A DNA stretch of 64,000 nt. Origin: Blastococcus sp. VKM Ac-2987 (GTDB lineage Bacteria > Actinomycetota > Actinomycetes > Mycobacteriales > Geodermatophilaceae). The stretch is from contig NZ_JAPVBG010000001.1 of assembly GCF_026967805.1 (NCBI RefSeq), positions 883,143-947,142 of the forward strand, read 5' to 3'. A model generated the notes under the pieces. The model searched no databases. It worked only from the letters and a program-made list of their open reading frames with translations, and was not told the origin of the DNA. A program made the position numbers and the translations under genes. Positions 8,323-17,051 of the stretch are shown in pieces (positions within the stretch are counted from its first letter, which is position 1; every line of letters starts with the position of its first letter).

Positions 8323-9257
8323 TCACCGCGCCGGCAGGAGGGCCGCCTCCAGCTCGGCGGGGAGACCGGGGCCGGGCTGACCGGCGGGGCGGTGGGCCGG
8401 CGGCGCGAGCCGGCCGGAGGTCCGCAGCCACTCCCAGGTGTCGGCCACCGTGCGCTCCAGCGCCCGGGTGGCGAGGCCGAGCTCGACGGCCCGGGAGGTG
8501 TCGACGTCCCAGGCCGTCCGCGCCGTCTCCTGCCGCAGCCACAGCGGGAGGTGCACCCACTCCTGGACGCCGGCGGCGAGCAGGTCGGCCTCGGGCACCG
8601 GCGCCCACTGCGCGCTGCCCCCGGTGACGGTGCGGCAGAGGTCGAGCAGCCCGCCGAGCGTCGTCATGCCGGTCGGGCCGGTGGCGTTGACGGCGCCGGT
8701 GCGGCCCTGCTCGGCCATCTCCACCAGCCACGCCGCCAGGTCGCGGGCGTCGACCAGCGCGATCGGCTGGGCCAGGCCCTCGGCCGGGACGACGACCCGC
8801 CCGCCCCGGGCGATGCGCTCCAGCCACCAGCCGAGGCGCCCGACCGCTGCGGCGAGCTCCCGCTCGGCGGACGCCTGATCGGCCCGTACTCGTCGTCCTC
8901 GGTGTCCCAGGTCGGCTCGCCGGCCTCCGGGCCGACGGGGCCCGGAGGCCAGTTCCGGTAGGCGTTGAGGCTGCTGACGAAGACGTAGGCGCCGACCCCG
9001 CCGAGCACGGCGGCGGCGTTGCGGGCGGCGGCGCGCGTCTGGCAGGAGGTGTCGACGACGAGCTCGGGCGCCCACTCCCCCAGCGCCCGCGGCAAGGCGC
9101 CGGGGTCGTCCCGGTCGCCGTGCAGGTCCCGGGCACCCTCCGGCGGCGCGCCGGTCACGCCACGGGTGAGGGTGGCGACGTCGTGACCGCGGGCGAGCGC
9201 CGCGGCGGCGACGTGCCGGCCGAGGAAGGAGGTGCCGCCGAGGACGAGGAGCCGCAT
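8323..9257 (-). pseudogene. NAD-dependent epimerase/dehydratase, frameshifted with internal deletion
   Basis: Extended short-chain dehydrogenase with Rossmann motif LVLGGTSFLGRHVA at the N-terminus. The frame from the ATG at 9255-9257 is intact through DEYGPI, then reads out of register; the remaining protein continues in the -1 frame as ASAERELAAAVGRLGWWLERIARGG and VDARDLAAWLVEMAEQG to the stop at 8323. Restoring one base in ATCAGGCG near 8875 (to ATCAAGGCG) rejoins the frames as IKASAEREL. In addition about 20-25 residues normally between the helix after YxxxK and VGRLGWWL (the LLVRPGLIVGP strand) are missing. A sequencing error could explain the base but not the deletion. Confidence 0.75.
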
Positions 9258-9329
9258 GCGCCTCAGCTCAGCGCAGCCGCTCCCCCGTCGTCCAGCCGGT
9301 TCGCGGTGGGCGTACCCGCGGCAGAACCC

Positions 9330-9830
9330 TCACACGGCCCGGCTGGCCGGCAGGTCGGGGACCTGCGGCAGCGGCGTGGAGCGGGCCGCGGCGAGGACCA
9401 TCTGCGGCGACGGCGGCAGGCCCCGGCGGGTGCACAGCCGCAGCGCCCGGGCACCGGTCAGGACGTCGGTCTCCGGCGGGACGACGAGCAGGTCGGCCCG
9501 TCGGTTGCCACCGGCCCACGTCAGGCAGACGACCTGCGGGTCCATGCTCCGGAAGCCACCCGCCCGGACGGTGCGGCCCTGCACCTCGAGCTTGCGGGGC
9601 GCGGGCTGCCAGGCGTCGAGGGCGTAGGTGAACCGCTCCACCCGCACGCCGTGCCGGTCCAGGGCGGCGATCAGCTCGGGCAGCTCCACCGCGAGGTCCC
9701 GGCTGCGCGGGAACCAGGCACCGTCGAAGGCCGAGCCCCCCGAACCGGCGTCGGCGCGCAGGCTCACCCGGACGTCGATCCCGCCCCGGAAACCCTCGGA
9801 CACCGGAACCGTGCGGGTGGTCGTCGCCAT
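9330..9830 (-). CDS. DUF5994 family protein
   Basis: 166-residue cytoplasmic protein. The stretch GAWFPRSRDLAVELPELIAAL, then TYALDAWQPAPRKLEVQGR and GGFRSMDPQVVCLTW, matches the actinobacterial DUF5994 family as I recall it. The end DLLVVPPETD is typical. No catalytic motif or membrane segment is visible and the function is unknown. It starts at the ATG at 9828-9830; an open frame continues upstream but has no other likely start. It is monocistronic. Confidence 0.75.
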   Translation of the reverse strand: MATTTRTVPVSEGFRGGIDVRVSLRADAGSGGSAFDGAWFPRSRDLAVELPELIAALDRHGVRVERFTYALDAWQPAPRKLEVQGRTVRAGGFRSMDPQVVCLTWAGGNRRADLLVVPPETDVLTGARALRLCTRRGLPPSPQMVLAAARSTPLPQVPDLPASRAV

Positions 9831-10048
9831 CAGCGTTCGGCCGCCTCTCGTCGCTCGCTCGCCGTGGGCCCGGACAGCAGGCCCCGACACGAACCTAGGC
9901 CGCGCCGGGCGGGGTTGCCGGTGAGCGTGGGACGGGCGGGTCGCCGCCGTACGGCCGGTCATCACGAACCGTTACCTCGCGACCACTATCTCCTGCCCCG
10001 ACCCCGACTTTCCGCGGAGAAGCTGGGTGGGGCGCCCCGGAACGCAGC

Positions 10049-10081
10049 GCGCCCCGCCGCGGTCGGGCTGCGGCGGGGCGC
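10049..10081 (-). terminator. terminator of typA
   Basis: A perfect 12-bp stem (10049-10060 with 10070-10081) and a 9-base loop, starting 16 bases after the typA stop. No U-tract, as common in actinobacteria. Confidence 0.75.
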
Positions 10082-10096
10082 GGTGGTGCAGCGGGA

Positions 10097-11989
10097 TCAG
10101 GCGGGCTTGGGCTTGCGGTTCTTGGCCTTGCCGCGCTCGGTCTGGTCCAGCACCACCTTGCGGATGCGGACCGTGGCCGGGGTGACCTCCACGCACTCGT
10201 CCTCGGCGCAGAACTCCAGCGCCTGCTCCAGGTTCAGCACCCGCGGGGGGATCAGCCGCTCGAGCTCCTCGGAGGTGCTCTTGCGCATGTTGGTGAGCTT
10301 CTTCTCCTTGGTGATGTTCACGTCCATGTCGTCCGGACGGGAGTTCTCACCGACGATCATGCCCTCGTAGACCTCGGTGCCGGGCTGGACCATCATCTGG
10401 CCGCGCTCCTGCAGGGAGAACATCGAGTACGTCGTCGCCACGCCGGAGCGGTCGGCGACCAGCGAGCCGGTCGGGCGGGCGCGCATGTCGCCCAGCCACG
10501 GCTCGTAGCCCTCGAGGTTGTGGTTGAGGACGCCGGTGCCGCGGGTCTCGGTGAGGAACTCGGTGCGAAACCCGATGAGGCCACGGGACGGCACGATGTA
10601 CTCCATCCGCGCCCAGCCGGTGTCGTGGTGCACCAGGTTCTCGAGCCGCGCACGCCGGACGGCCAGCGCCTGGGTCAGCGTGCCCACGTACTCGCCCGGG
10701 ACGTCGATCGTCACCCGCTCGACCGGCTCGTGCAGCTTGCCGTCGACCTCCTTGGTGACGACGGTCGGCCGGCCGACGGTGAGCTCGAACTCCTCGCGGC
10801 GCAGCTGCTCCACGAGGATGGCCAGGGCCAGCTCGCCACGGCCCTGCATCTCCCAGGTGTCGGGGCGGTCGGTCGGCAGCATGCGGACCGACACGTTGCC
10901 GACGAGCTCCTGGTCGAGGCGGTTCTTGACCAGCCGGGCGGTGAGCTTCTTGCCCGACTTGCCGGCCAGCGGCGAGGTGTTGATCCCGATGGTGATCGAG
11001 ATGGAGGGCTCGTCCACGGTCAGCGGCGGCAGCGGGCGCGGGTCGTTCGGGTCGGCGAGGGTGTCGCCGATCATGACGTCCTCGATGCCGGCGATGGCGA
11101 CGAGCTCGCCGGGGCCCGCACTCGCGGCCGGCGTGCGGGTGAGGCCCTCGGTGACGAGCAACTCGGTGATCTTGACGTTCTTGATCGTGCCGTCGACCTT
11201 GCACCAGGCGACCTGCTGGCCGCTCTTCATCTCACCGGAGTGGATGCGCAGCAGCGCGAGGCGACCGAGGTAGGGCGAGGCGTCGAGGTTGGTGACCTGT
11301 GCGCGCAGCGGCTCCTCGGCGTCGTAGACCGGCGCCGGGATGGTGTCCAGCAGCGTCTTGACCAGCGGGGCCAGGTCGTCGCTGTCGGGCTCGGTGCCGT
11401 TCTCCGGCCGGGTGAGCGAGGCCTTCCCGGAGCGGCCGCTGCAGTAGACGATCGGGAAGTCGAGGTTGTCGGCGCTCATGCCGGCGTCCTCCATGAGCTC
11501 CATGAACAGCTCGTAGCACTCGTCGACGACCTCGGCGATGCGCGCGTCGGCGCGGTCGGTCTTGTTCACCGCGAGGATGACCGGCATCCCCTTCGCGAGC
11601 GCCTTGCGGAGCACGAAGCGGGTCTGCGGGAGCGGGCCCTCGGAGGCGTCGACGAGCAGGCAGACGCCGTCGACCATCGACAGACCGCGCTCGACCTCAC
11701 CGCCGAAGTCGGCGTGGCCGGGGGTGTCGACGATGTTGACGACGACAGGGTTGCCGTTCTCGTCGGCCAGGTGGATCGCGGTGTTCTTGGCGAGGATGGT
11801 GATGCCGCGTTCGCGTTCGAGGTCCATCGAGTCCATCACGCGGTCCTGCGTGGAGTCGTTGTCCGTCCCCTCGCCCTTGGCGCGCCCGAGGGCGCCTGCC
11901 TGGCGGAGGAGGGCGTCGACCAGGGTCGTCTTGCCGTGGTCGACGTGAGCGATGATCGCCACGTTGCGCAGGTCGTCGCGAGTGGGCAT
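10097..11989 (-). CDS. typA: translational GTPase TypA/BipA
   Basis: 630-residue ribosome-associated GTPase of the EF-G family that assists 50S assembly and stress adaptation. G1 is [16 protein letters not shown]2 around [13 protein letters not shown]3 [11 protein letters not shown]4 NKTDR; domains II and III follow, then the C-terminal domain with [17 protein letters not shown]. The ATG at 11989 gives the usual [18 protein letters not shown]-terminus; a GTG at 12001 adds four residues. Full length for the family. Transcribed alone, with a strong terminator after it. Confidence 0.97.
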   Translation of the reverse strand: MPTRDDLRNVAIIAHVDHGKTTLVDALLRQAGALGRAKGEGTDNDSTQDRVMDSMDLERERGITILAKNTAIHLADENGNPVVVNIVDTPGHADFGGEVERGLSMVDGVCLLVDASEGPLPQTRFVLRKALAKGMPVILAVNKTDRADARIAEVVDECYELFMELMEDAGMSADNLDFPIVYCSGRSGKASLTRPENGTEPDSDDLAPLVKTLLDTIPAPVYDAEEPLRAQVTNLDASPYLGRLALLRIHSGEMKSGQQVAWCKVDGTIKNVKITELLVTEGLTRTPAASAGPGELVAIAGIEDVMIGDTLADPNDPRPLPPLTVDEPSISITIGINTSPLAGKSGKKLTARLVKNRLDQELVGNVSVRMLPTDRPDTWEMQGRGELALAILVEQLRREEFELTVGRPTVVTKEVDGKLHEPVERVTIDVPGEYVGTLTQALAVRRARLENLVHHDTGWARMEYIVPSRGLIGFRTEFLTETRGTGVLNHNLEGYEPWLGDMRARPTGSLVADRSGVATTYSMFSLQERGQMMVQPGTEVYEGMIVGENSRPDDMDVNITKEKKLTNMRKSTSEELERLIPPRVLNLEQALEFCAEDECVEVTPATVRIRKVVLDQTERGKAKNRKPKPA

Positions 11990-12091
11990 GCGGAAGGGCA
12001 CCTCGGGGAGCTCGGGAGCGCGCCGCGCGGACGCGCGCGGGCATCAGGTCAACACCCTTCGGGGCCCCGACCTTCCCTCCACTCTAGGTGC

Positions 12092-12433
12092 TCAGCGGGC
12101 GGCGACCGTCTCCCGCTGCCGGTCGACCACCCCGTAGGTGGCCCCCGCGGCGGCAACAGTGACCAGACTCACCGCGAACCAGGCCGGGAAACCGGCGCCG
12201 AGGGCCAGGACGTGGGCCAGGACGAACGCCCCCACGTAGAGCGCAGCGAGCCCGGCGGTGACGACCGGCCCGCGCCGGCGGGCGGCGATCCAGGCCGCCC
12301 CGACCCCGCAGACGACGAACACCGCGCCGCCCAGCGCCCGGATCCCGGTGCCCTGCGCGATGCCGAAGCCGGCCGCGAGACCGACGGCGACCAGGAGCCA
12401 GGCGGGGGTGCGCGTGAGCGAGGACGTCGACAT
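12092..12433 (-). CDS. small membrane protein, unknown
   Basis: 113 residues, with four predicted transmembrane helices (from WLLVAVGLAAGFGIA, GGAVFVVCGVGAAWIA, GLAALYVGAFVLAHVLALG and FAVSLVTVAAAGATYG) and short basic loops. No family recognised. It lies between a strong hairpin (12462-12497) and typA, on the same strand as typA, 102 bases from the typA ATG. The start at ATG 12431-12433 is chosen because the longer reading frame would run into that hairpin. Confidence 0.65.
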   Translation of the reverse strand: MSTSSLTRTPAWLLVAVGLAAGFGIAQGTGIRALGGAVFVVCGVGAAWIAARRRGPVVTAGLAALYVGAFVLAHVLALGAGFPAWFAVSLVTVAAAGATYGVVDRQRETVAAR

Positions 12434-12461
12434 GGTGCCCAGTCTGCCCCGCTCCACGACG

Positions 12462-12497
12462 CACGAGGGCCCCGGACTCGCGTCCGGGGCCCTCGTG
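12462..12497 (-). terminator. strong 16-bp hairpin
   Basis: A perfect 16-bp stem (12462-12477 with 12482-12497) and a 4-base loop between the yceI stop and the next minus-strand gene. Most likely a terminator for yceI. Confidence 0.7.
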
Positions 12498-12509
12498 ACA
12501 CAGCTACCC

Positions 12510-12572
12510 GTTGATCATCGTCGTCTGGCTGGCCGACACGCCGGAAGGGGGTGCCATTCGGCGATGATCAAC
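12510..12572. repeat. long-loop inverted repeat (REP-like)
   Basis: GTTGATCATCG at 12510-12520 is exactly complementary to CGATGATCAAC at 12562-12572, with 41 bases between. It begins six bases after the yceI stop and contains no gene. It could be part of the 3' end of the yceI mRNA or an interspersed palindromic element. Confidence 0.5.
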
Positions 12573-12577
12573 CGGGA

Positions 12578-13138
12578 TCAGGCGGCGCGGAGCACGGCCT
12601 CGATCTCGAGCTCCACGGTGATCTTGTCGCCGACCACCACGCCGCCGCCGTCCATCGGCATGTCGATGTCGACGCCGTACTCCTTGCGGGAGATCTCGGT
12701 CTTGGCGCTGAAGCCGGCCCGCGTGCCGCCGTAGGCGTCGGGGCCGAAGCCGTTGAGCTCGAGGTCCAGCACGACCGGCTTGGTGATGCCCTTGATCGTG
12801 AGGTCGCCCTCGACGGTCCAGTCGGCGCCGTCGGTCTTCACCGCGGTGGAGCGGAAGGTCATCGCGGTGTGGTTGCCGACGTCGAAGAAGTCCGCGGACT
12901 TGATGTGCGCGTCGCGCTGCTCCTGGCGGGTGTCGATCGAGTCCATGTTCACCGTGGCGGTGACGGTGGACAGCGTCGGGTCCTCGGCGGTGACGATCTC
13001 GCCGGAGAACTCGCGGAAGTAGCCGCGGACCTTGCTCACCATCATGTGGCGGACGGAGAAGCCGACGGTGGAGTGGCTGGCGTCGATGTCCCAGGTGCCG
13101 GCGAGGTAGCCGGGGATCTGGACGGTGCTGGCGGTCAT
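12578..13138 (-). CDS. YceI family lipid-binding protein
   Basis: 186-residue lipocalin-like protein of the YceI family, which binds isoprenoid chains in related structures. No signal peptide is present, so it is probably cytoplasmic, as with many actinobacterial members. Landmarks are AGTWDIDASHSTVGFSVRHM at the N-terminus, VTATVNMDSIDTRQEQRDAH, and LTIKGITKPVVLDLELNGFG. It is divergent from a MarR regulator with a palindrome between them, so MarR control is likely. Confidence 0.92.
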   Translation of the reverse strand: MTASTVQIPGYLAGTWDIDASHSTVGFSVRHMMVSKVRGYFREFSGEIVTAEDPTLSTVTATVNMDSIDTRQEQRDAHIKSADFFDVGNHTAMTFRSTAVKTDGADWTVEGDLTIKGITKPVVLDLELNGFGPDAYGGTRAGFSAKTEISRKEYGVDIDMPMDGGGVVVGDKITVELEIEAVLRAA

Positions 13139-13186
13139 GGGATCTCCCAGGGTCGTGACGAGGTGGGCGGGACGTCGTCGGTAGCG

Positions 13187-13219
13187 TAGTTGAGCGCTTG
13201 ACTATTCCGCCAGTACTCT
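13187..13219 (+). promoter_or_regulatory. MarR promoter with overlapping palindromic operator
   Basis: TAGTTGAGCGCTTGACTA (13187-13204) is palindromic in 14 of 18 positions, the size of a MarR site. It covers a -35-like TTGAGC (13190-13195), which is 18 bases before TACTCT (13214-13219). Transcription would start near 13226, at the ATG of marR, giving a leaderless mRNA. The site also lies upstream of yceI on the other strand. Confidence 0.55.
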
Positions 13220-13225
13220 ATGTGC

Positions 13226-13726
13226 ATGACCGCATCCGTGTCGCCGGAGTCCCTCCCCACGGGTGAGCCGCGCTGGCTCGACACCGACGAGCAGAAGGCC
13301 TGGCGCGCCTGGCTCTACAGCTCGCAGCTGCTGCAGGACCGGCTGGACCGCGAGCTCACCCACCGCACCGGCATCTCGCACGCCTACTACGAGATCCTGG
13401 TCGCGCTGTCCGAGACGCCCGAGCGCATGATGCGGATGAGCGAGCTCGCCGACCGCTGCCTGTCCTCCCGCAGCCGGCTCTCGCACGCGGTCTCCCGGCT
13501 GGAGGAGCGGGGCTGGGTGCGCCGGCAGGTCTGCGCCGAGGACGGCCGCGGGCAGCTGGCCGTCCTCACCGACGAGGGGTTCGCCGCCCTGGAGGGCGCG
13601 GCGCCGATCCACGTCGAGGGTGTGCGCCGGGAGCTGTTCGACCAGCTCTCCCCCGAGCAGGTGGCCGCGATGCGCGACTTCGGGGAGGCGCTGCTGCGCC
13701 ACCTCGACCCCAGCCGCATGCCCTGA
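13226..13726 (+). CDS. MarR family transcriptional regulator
   Basis: 166-residue winged-helix regulator. The fold is visible from LDRELTHRTGISHAYYEILV through MRMSELADRCLSSRSRLSHA (recognition helix) to RLEERGWVRRQVCAEDGRG (wing). Cys in RQVCAEDGRG might be redox sensitive but is not the OhrR position. An ATG at 13220 is an alternative start, but 13226 fits the promoter as a leaderless start and there is no ribosome-binding site for either. Divergent from yceI, which it probably regulates along with itself. Confidence 0.9.
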   Translation: MTASVSPESLPTGEPRWLDTDEQKAWRAWLYSSQLLQDRLDRELTHRTGISHAYYEILVALSETPERMMRMSELADRCLSSRSRLSHAVSRLEERGWVRRQVCAEDGRGQLAVLTDEGFAALEGAAPIHVEGVRRELFDQLSPEQVAAMRDFGEALLRHLDPSRMP

Positions 13727-13732
13727 TCCGTT

Positions 13733-13765
13733 CCGGGACGGCCCCACCCGGCTGGGCCGTCCCGG
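13733..13765. terminator. bidirectional terminator
   Basis: Perfect 12-bp stem (13733-13744 with 13754-13765) and 9-base loop between the convergent marR and enoyl-CoA hydratase genes. Confidence 0.7.
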
Positions 13766-13787
13766 GCGGGAGCTCGGCCGGGAGGCG

Positions 13788-14678
13788 TCAGCCGGTGACG
13801 TCGTCCGGCGGCGCGGGCCAGCGGGGCACCCCGGCGACGGCGCCGTCGGGCAACCGAGCGGCGAAGCGCGGCGGCCGCTTCTCCAGGAACGCCGCCACGC
13901 CCTCCGCGGAGTCCGGCCCCTCCCCCAGCTCCACCAGCGCCCGGGACTCGGCCCGGTGCCCGTCCCAGGGCGAGGGCGCGCCCAGCATCGACCAGAGCAG
14001 CTGGCGCGCCGCCGCGACGGCGACCCCGCTGGTGTTGGCCACGATCTCGTGGGCCAGCGAGTAGGCGGTCGGGAGCAGCTCGGCGTCCGGCACCACCCGG
14101 GACACCAGCCCGCCGCGCAGCGCCTCGGCCGCGTCGAACACCCGGCCCGTGGCGACCCACTCCATCGCCTGGCTGATGCCGACGACCCGGGGCAGGAACC
14201 AGGACGACGCCGCCTCCGGGACGATCCCGACCCGGCCGAAGACGAAGCCGAAGCGCGCCGACCGGGCCGCGATGCGGATGTCCATGGGCAGGGTGAGGGT
14301 CGCGCCGATGCCGACGGCCGGCCCGTTGACCGCGGCGATGACCGGCTTGCGCAGCGCCGCGAACGGCAGCGCGGCGACCCCGCCCGCGTCGCGGGGGACG
14401 CCGTCGATGTCCTGGCTCAGCGGTCCGGGTGGACGCTCGCGGGTACGCCGACCGGCGAAGGTGCCGATCCCGCCGCCCAGGTCCGCGCCGGCGCAGAACG
14501 CCCGGCCGGCGCCGGTCACCACGACCACCCGCACGTCGTCGTCGGCGTCCGCGGCCGCGGCCACCGCCGCGAGCTCGTCGGCCATGGTCAGGGTGAAGGT
14601 GTTGAGCCGGTCGGGGCGGTGCAGCGTGACCGTCGCGACGCCGTCGGCCACCTCGTACTGGAGCTCGGTGAGGTCCGT
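13788..14678 (-). CDS. enoyl-CoA hydratase/isomerase, apparent ACG start
   Basis: About 296 residues of the crotonase fold; hydrates trans-2-enoyl-CoA in beta-oxidation. Landmarks: GVATVTLHRPDRLNTFTLTM, the oxyanion motif GAGRAFCAGADLGGG, AALRKPVIAAVNGPAVGIGA, and GFVFGRVGIVPEAASSWFLP with a catalytic Glu. The usual N-terminus (xTDLTELQYEVADG) is encoded but begins with ACG at 14676-14678, six bases after a perfect AGGAGG (14685-14690). The first canonical start, GTG 14649-14651, has no ribosome-binding site and removes the first beta strand. Upstream on the same strand, 57 bases away, are two acyl-CoA dehydrogenases. Confidence 0.88.
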   Translation of the reverse strand, partial: TDLTELQYEVADGVATVTLHRPDRLNTFTLTMADELAAVAAAADADDDVRVVVVTGAGRAFCAGADLGGGIGTFAGRRTRERPPGPLSQDIDGVPRDAGGVAALPFAALRKPVIAAVNGPAVGIGATLTLPMDIRIAARSARFGFVFGRVGIVPEAASSWFLPRVVGISQAMEWVATGRVFDAAEALRGGLVSRVVPDAELLPTAYSLAHEIVANTSGVAVAAARQLLWSMLGAPSPWDGHRAESRALVELGEGPDSAEGVAAFLEKRPPRFAARLPDGAVAGVPRWPAPPDDVTG

Positions 14679-14735
14679 GGTCTTCCTCCTGTCAGCGGGC
14701 GGCGCTCCGGTGCCGGGAACGCCGGGAACGGGTGG

Positions 14736-15728
14736 TCAGCCGCCGAGGGCGCCGGCGACCGCGAGCCGGGCGACGGCGTCGAGGTGCTCGGCCTCGTCAC
14801 CCAGGAGCAGCCGGTCCACCTTCGCCCGGCGCCAGAAGAGGTGCGCGTCGTGCTCCCAGGTGAAGCCGATCCCGCCGTGCACCTGGACCAGCGTCCCGGC
14901 CGCCCGCTCGAAGGTGCTCGCCGCGTACGCCTTCGCGGCGGACGAGGCCAGCGGGAGCTCCGCGGGCGCGCAGTCGGCGGCCCAGGCTGCCCACCAGACC
15001 AGCGAGCGCAGCTGGTCCACGCCGGCCCAGGCGTCGACCAGCATGTGCTTGACCGCCTGGTAGGAGCCGATCCGCCGGCCGAACGCCTCGCGCTCCTGCG
15101 CGTAGGCGATGCCCAGCTCCACCGCGCGGTCCGCGCCGCCGAGGTCCTCGGCCGCCAGCACGACGGCGGCCACCTGCCGGGCACGGGTCCACAGCTCGCC
15201 CGCGTCCGCGGTGAGCACCCGCCGCGAGGTGAGCCGCACCGAGGCGAGGCCCCGCGTGGCGTCCAACGGCCGGCCGGGGACGACCTCGCCCTCCCCGACC
15301 ACCAGGTCGCCGCCGTCCAGACCGAGGAACAGCGTCGCGTCGGCCGCGTCGACCGACGGCGCCGAGCCGCGCACCGGCCCGTCGAGGACGGCGAAGGCGG
15401 TCGACCCGTCGGCCAGCTGCGCGGCCAGCTCGGGCTGGTCGGCCAGCAGCACCGCCGCCCGGGCGGCGGTGACCAGGGACGGCGCCGCCAGGACCGCGCC
15501 ACCCTGCTCGGCGACGACGGCGAGGTCGAGCACCGACCGCCCCGCGCCGCCGGCCGCCTCCGGCACGGTGATGCCGAGGAAGCCGATGTCGGCCAGCGCC
15601 TTGCGGCCCGGTTCCAGCCGGCCGCCCTCCAGCCCGGCGCGCGCCGCGGCCGGGGCGGCGTTCCCGCGGAAGAACTCGCGGGCGCCGGCGGCGATGTCGC
15701 GCTGGTCGGTGTCGAGGTCGAAGTTCAT
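14736..15728 (-). CDS. acyl-CoA dehydrogenase, short partner subunit
   Basis: 330-residue flavoprotein-type acyl-CoA dehydrogenase. The N-terminal helical domain (MNFDLDTDQRDIAAGAREFF), a divergent middle domain, and the C-terminal domain with AYAQEREAFGRRIGSYQAVKH and VHGGIGFTWEHDAHLFWRRA are visible. It is shorter than typical (380-400) with a reduced middle domain, like the second subunit of the heterotetrameric FadE pairs of actinobacteria. Its ATG overlaps the stop of the longer dehydrogenase (ATGA), so the two are made together and probably form an alpha2-beta2 enzyme; this is inference. Confidence 0.88.
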   Translation of the reverse strand: MNFDLDTDQRDIAAGAREFFRGNAAPAAARAGLEGGRLEPGRKALADIGFLGITVPEAAGGAGRSVLDLAVVAEQGGAVLAAPSLVTAARAAVLLADQPELAAQLADGSTAFAVLDGPVRGSAPSVDAADATLFLGLDGGDLVVGEGEVVPGRPLDATRGLASVRLTSRRVLTADAGELWTRARQVAAVVLAAEDLGGADRAVELGIAYAQEREAFGRRIGSYQAVKHMLVDAWAGVDQLRSLVWWAAWAADCAPAELPLASSAAKAYAASTFERAAGTLVQVHGGIGFTWEHDAHLFWRRAKVDRLLLGDEAEHLDAVARLAVAGALGG

Positions 15729-16954
15729 CGCCGCCCTCCCGAGAACGGTTCGGTCTTGTCGCTGCGCGGCTCCGGCGGCAGGCCCAGCACCCGCTCGCCG
15801 AGGATGTTGCGCAGCACCTGGTCGGTGCCGCCGGCGATGGCGATGCCGGGCACCCACGACTGGGTGCGCTGCCAGCGGTCGTCGCCGTCGGAGGTCGCGG
15901 CGTAGACGGCGTCGTCGCCGAGCAGCCGGACACCGGCGTCGGCGACCAGCCGCGCGGCCTCCGTCCCGGCGAGCTTGCCCGCGCTCGCCTCCGGACCGGG
16001 GATGCCGCCCTGGCTGAGCACGGTGAGCCGCCGGTAGCCGGTGTAGCGGGCGGCGAGCGCGGCGACGACGGCCCGGCCGACGGCCTGCCGCGCCAGCACC
16101 TGCCGGTCGCCGTCGAGGGCGGGCAGCCGGTCCCGGGCGTGCTGCACGAGGGACTCGACCGGCAGCCCGATGTCACCGCCGGCCCCGCCGATGGCGACCC
16201 GCTCGTTCATCAGCGTGGTGAGCGCGACCCGCCAGCCCTCGCCCGGCTCCCCGAGCCGCTCGCCGTCGGGGATGCGGACGTCGTCGAAGAAGACCTCGTT
16301 GAAGTCCGACTGGCCGCCCATCTGGCGCAGCGGCCGGACGGTGACGCCGGGGGCGTGCATGTCGACGACGAACATCGTCAGCCCGGCGTGCTTGGGCCGG
16401 TCGGGGTCGGTCCGGGTGAGCAGGATGCCGAAGTCGGCGACGTGCGCCAGCGTCGTCCACACCTTCTGGCCGTTGACCACCCAGTCCTCGCCGTCGCGGA
16501 CCGCCGTGGTCCGCAGCGCCGCGAGGTCCGAGCCCGACGCCGGCTCGCTGAACAGCTGGCACCACACATCGTCGGCGCGCAGCAGCCGGGCGAGGTAGCG
16601 GTCGCGCTGGTCCTGGCTGCCGTGCGCGATGACGGTGGGGCCGCACATGCCGATGCCGATGTGGTTGATCAGCCCGGGCACGCGGGCGCGGGCCAGCTCC
16701 TGGACGACGATCGCCTGCTGCACCAGCGTGCCGCCCTGCCCGCCGTACTCCCGGGGCCAGGTGACCCCGACCAGCCCGGCGTCCGCGAGCACCTGCTGGG
16801 TCCGGCGCATCTCGGGTTCGTGCCGGCGGGCGTCGACCCCCTCCTGGCCGGGCGCGAGGTGCAGCAGCTCACCGGCGTGCTCCTCGAGCAGCGCCCGGAC
16901 GCGCGCCCGGTACCCGGCCTCGTCGGGGCTGTCGTCGAAATCCACGGGCGGCAC
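15725..16954 (-). CDS. acyl-CoA dehydrogenase, long subunit
   Basis: 409 residues, GTG start. N-terminal domain with VGVTWPREYGGQGGTLVQQA, FAD/substrate middle domain with WCQLFSEPASGSDLAALRTT and WVVNGQKVWTTLAHVADFG, and a C-terminal helical bundle ending in the IAGGTDQVLRNILGERVLG motif. It resembles FadE proteins that work on branched or steroid-derived acyl-CoA in mycobacteria, by motif recall. It heads the operon (this gene, the short dehydrogenase, enoyl-CoA hydratase), which is divergent from a TetR regulator. Confidence 0.9.
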   Translation of the reverse strand: MPPVDFDDSPDEAGYRARVRALLEEHAGELLHLAPGQEGVDARRHEPEMRRTQQVLADAGLVGVTWPREYGGQGGTLVQQAIVVQELARARVPGLINHIGIGMCGPTVIAHGSQDQRDRYLARLLRADDVWCQLFSEPASGSDLAALRTTAVRDGEDWVVNGQKVWTTLAHVADFGILLTRTDPDRPKHAGLTMFVVDMHAPGVTVRPLRQMGGQSDFNEVFFDDVRIPDGERLGEPGEGWRVALTTLMNERVAIGGAGGDIGLPVESLVQHARDRLPALDGDRQVLARQAVGRAVVAALAARYTGYRRLTVLSQGGIPGPEASAGKLAGTEAARLVADAGVRLLGDDAVYAATSDGDDRWQRTQSWVPGIAIAGGTDQVLRNILGERVLGLPPEPRSDKTEPFSGGRR

Positions 16955-17051
16955 CCTTCGTCGATGGACGGACGGTGCGCAGCGTGACAGCCGTCACCCG
17001 TAACGGTCAACGATGACTGCCAAGCGGCCCGGTCGCGGCTACGCTGCGCCG

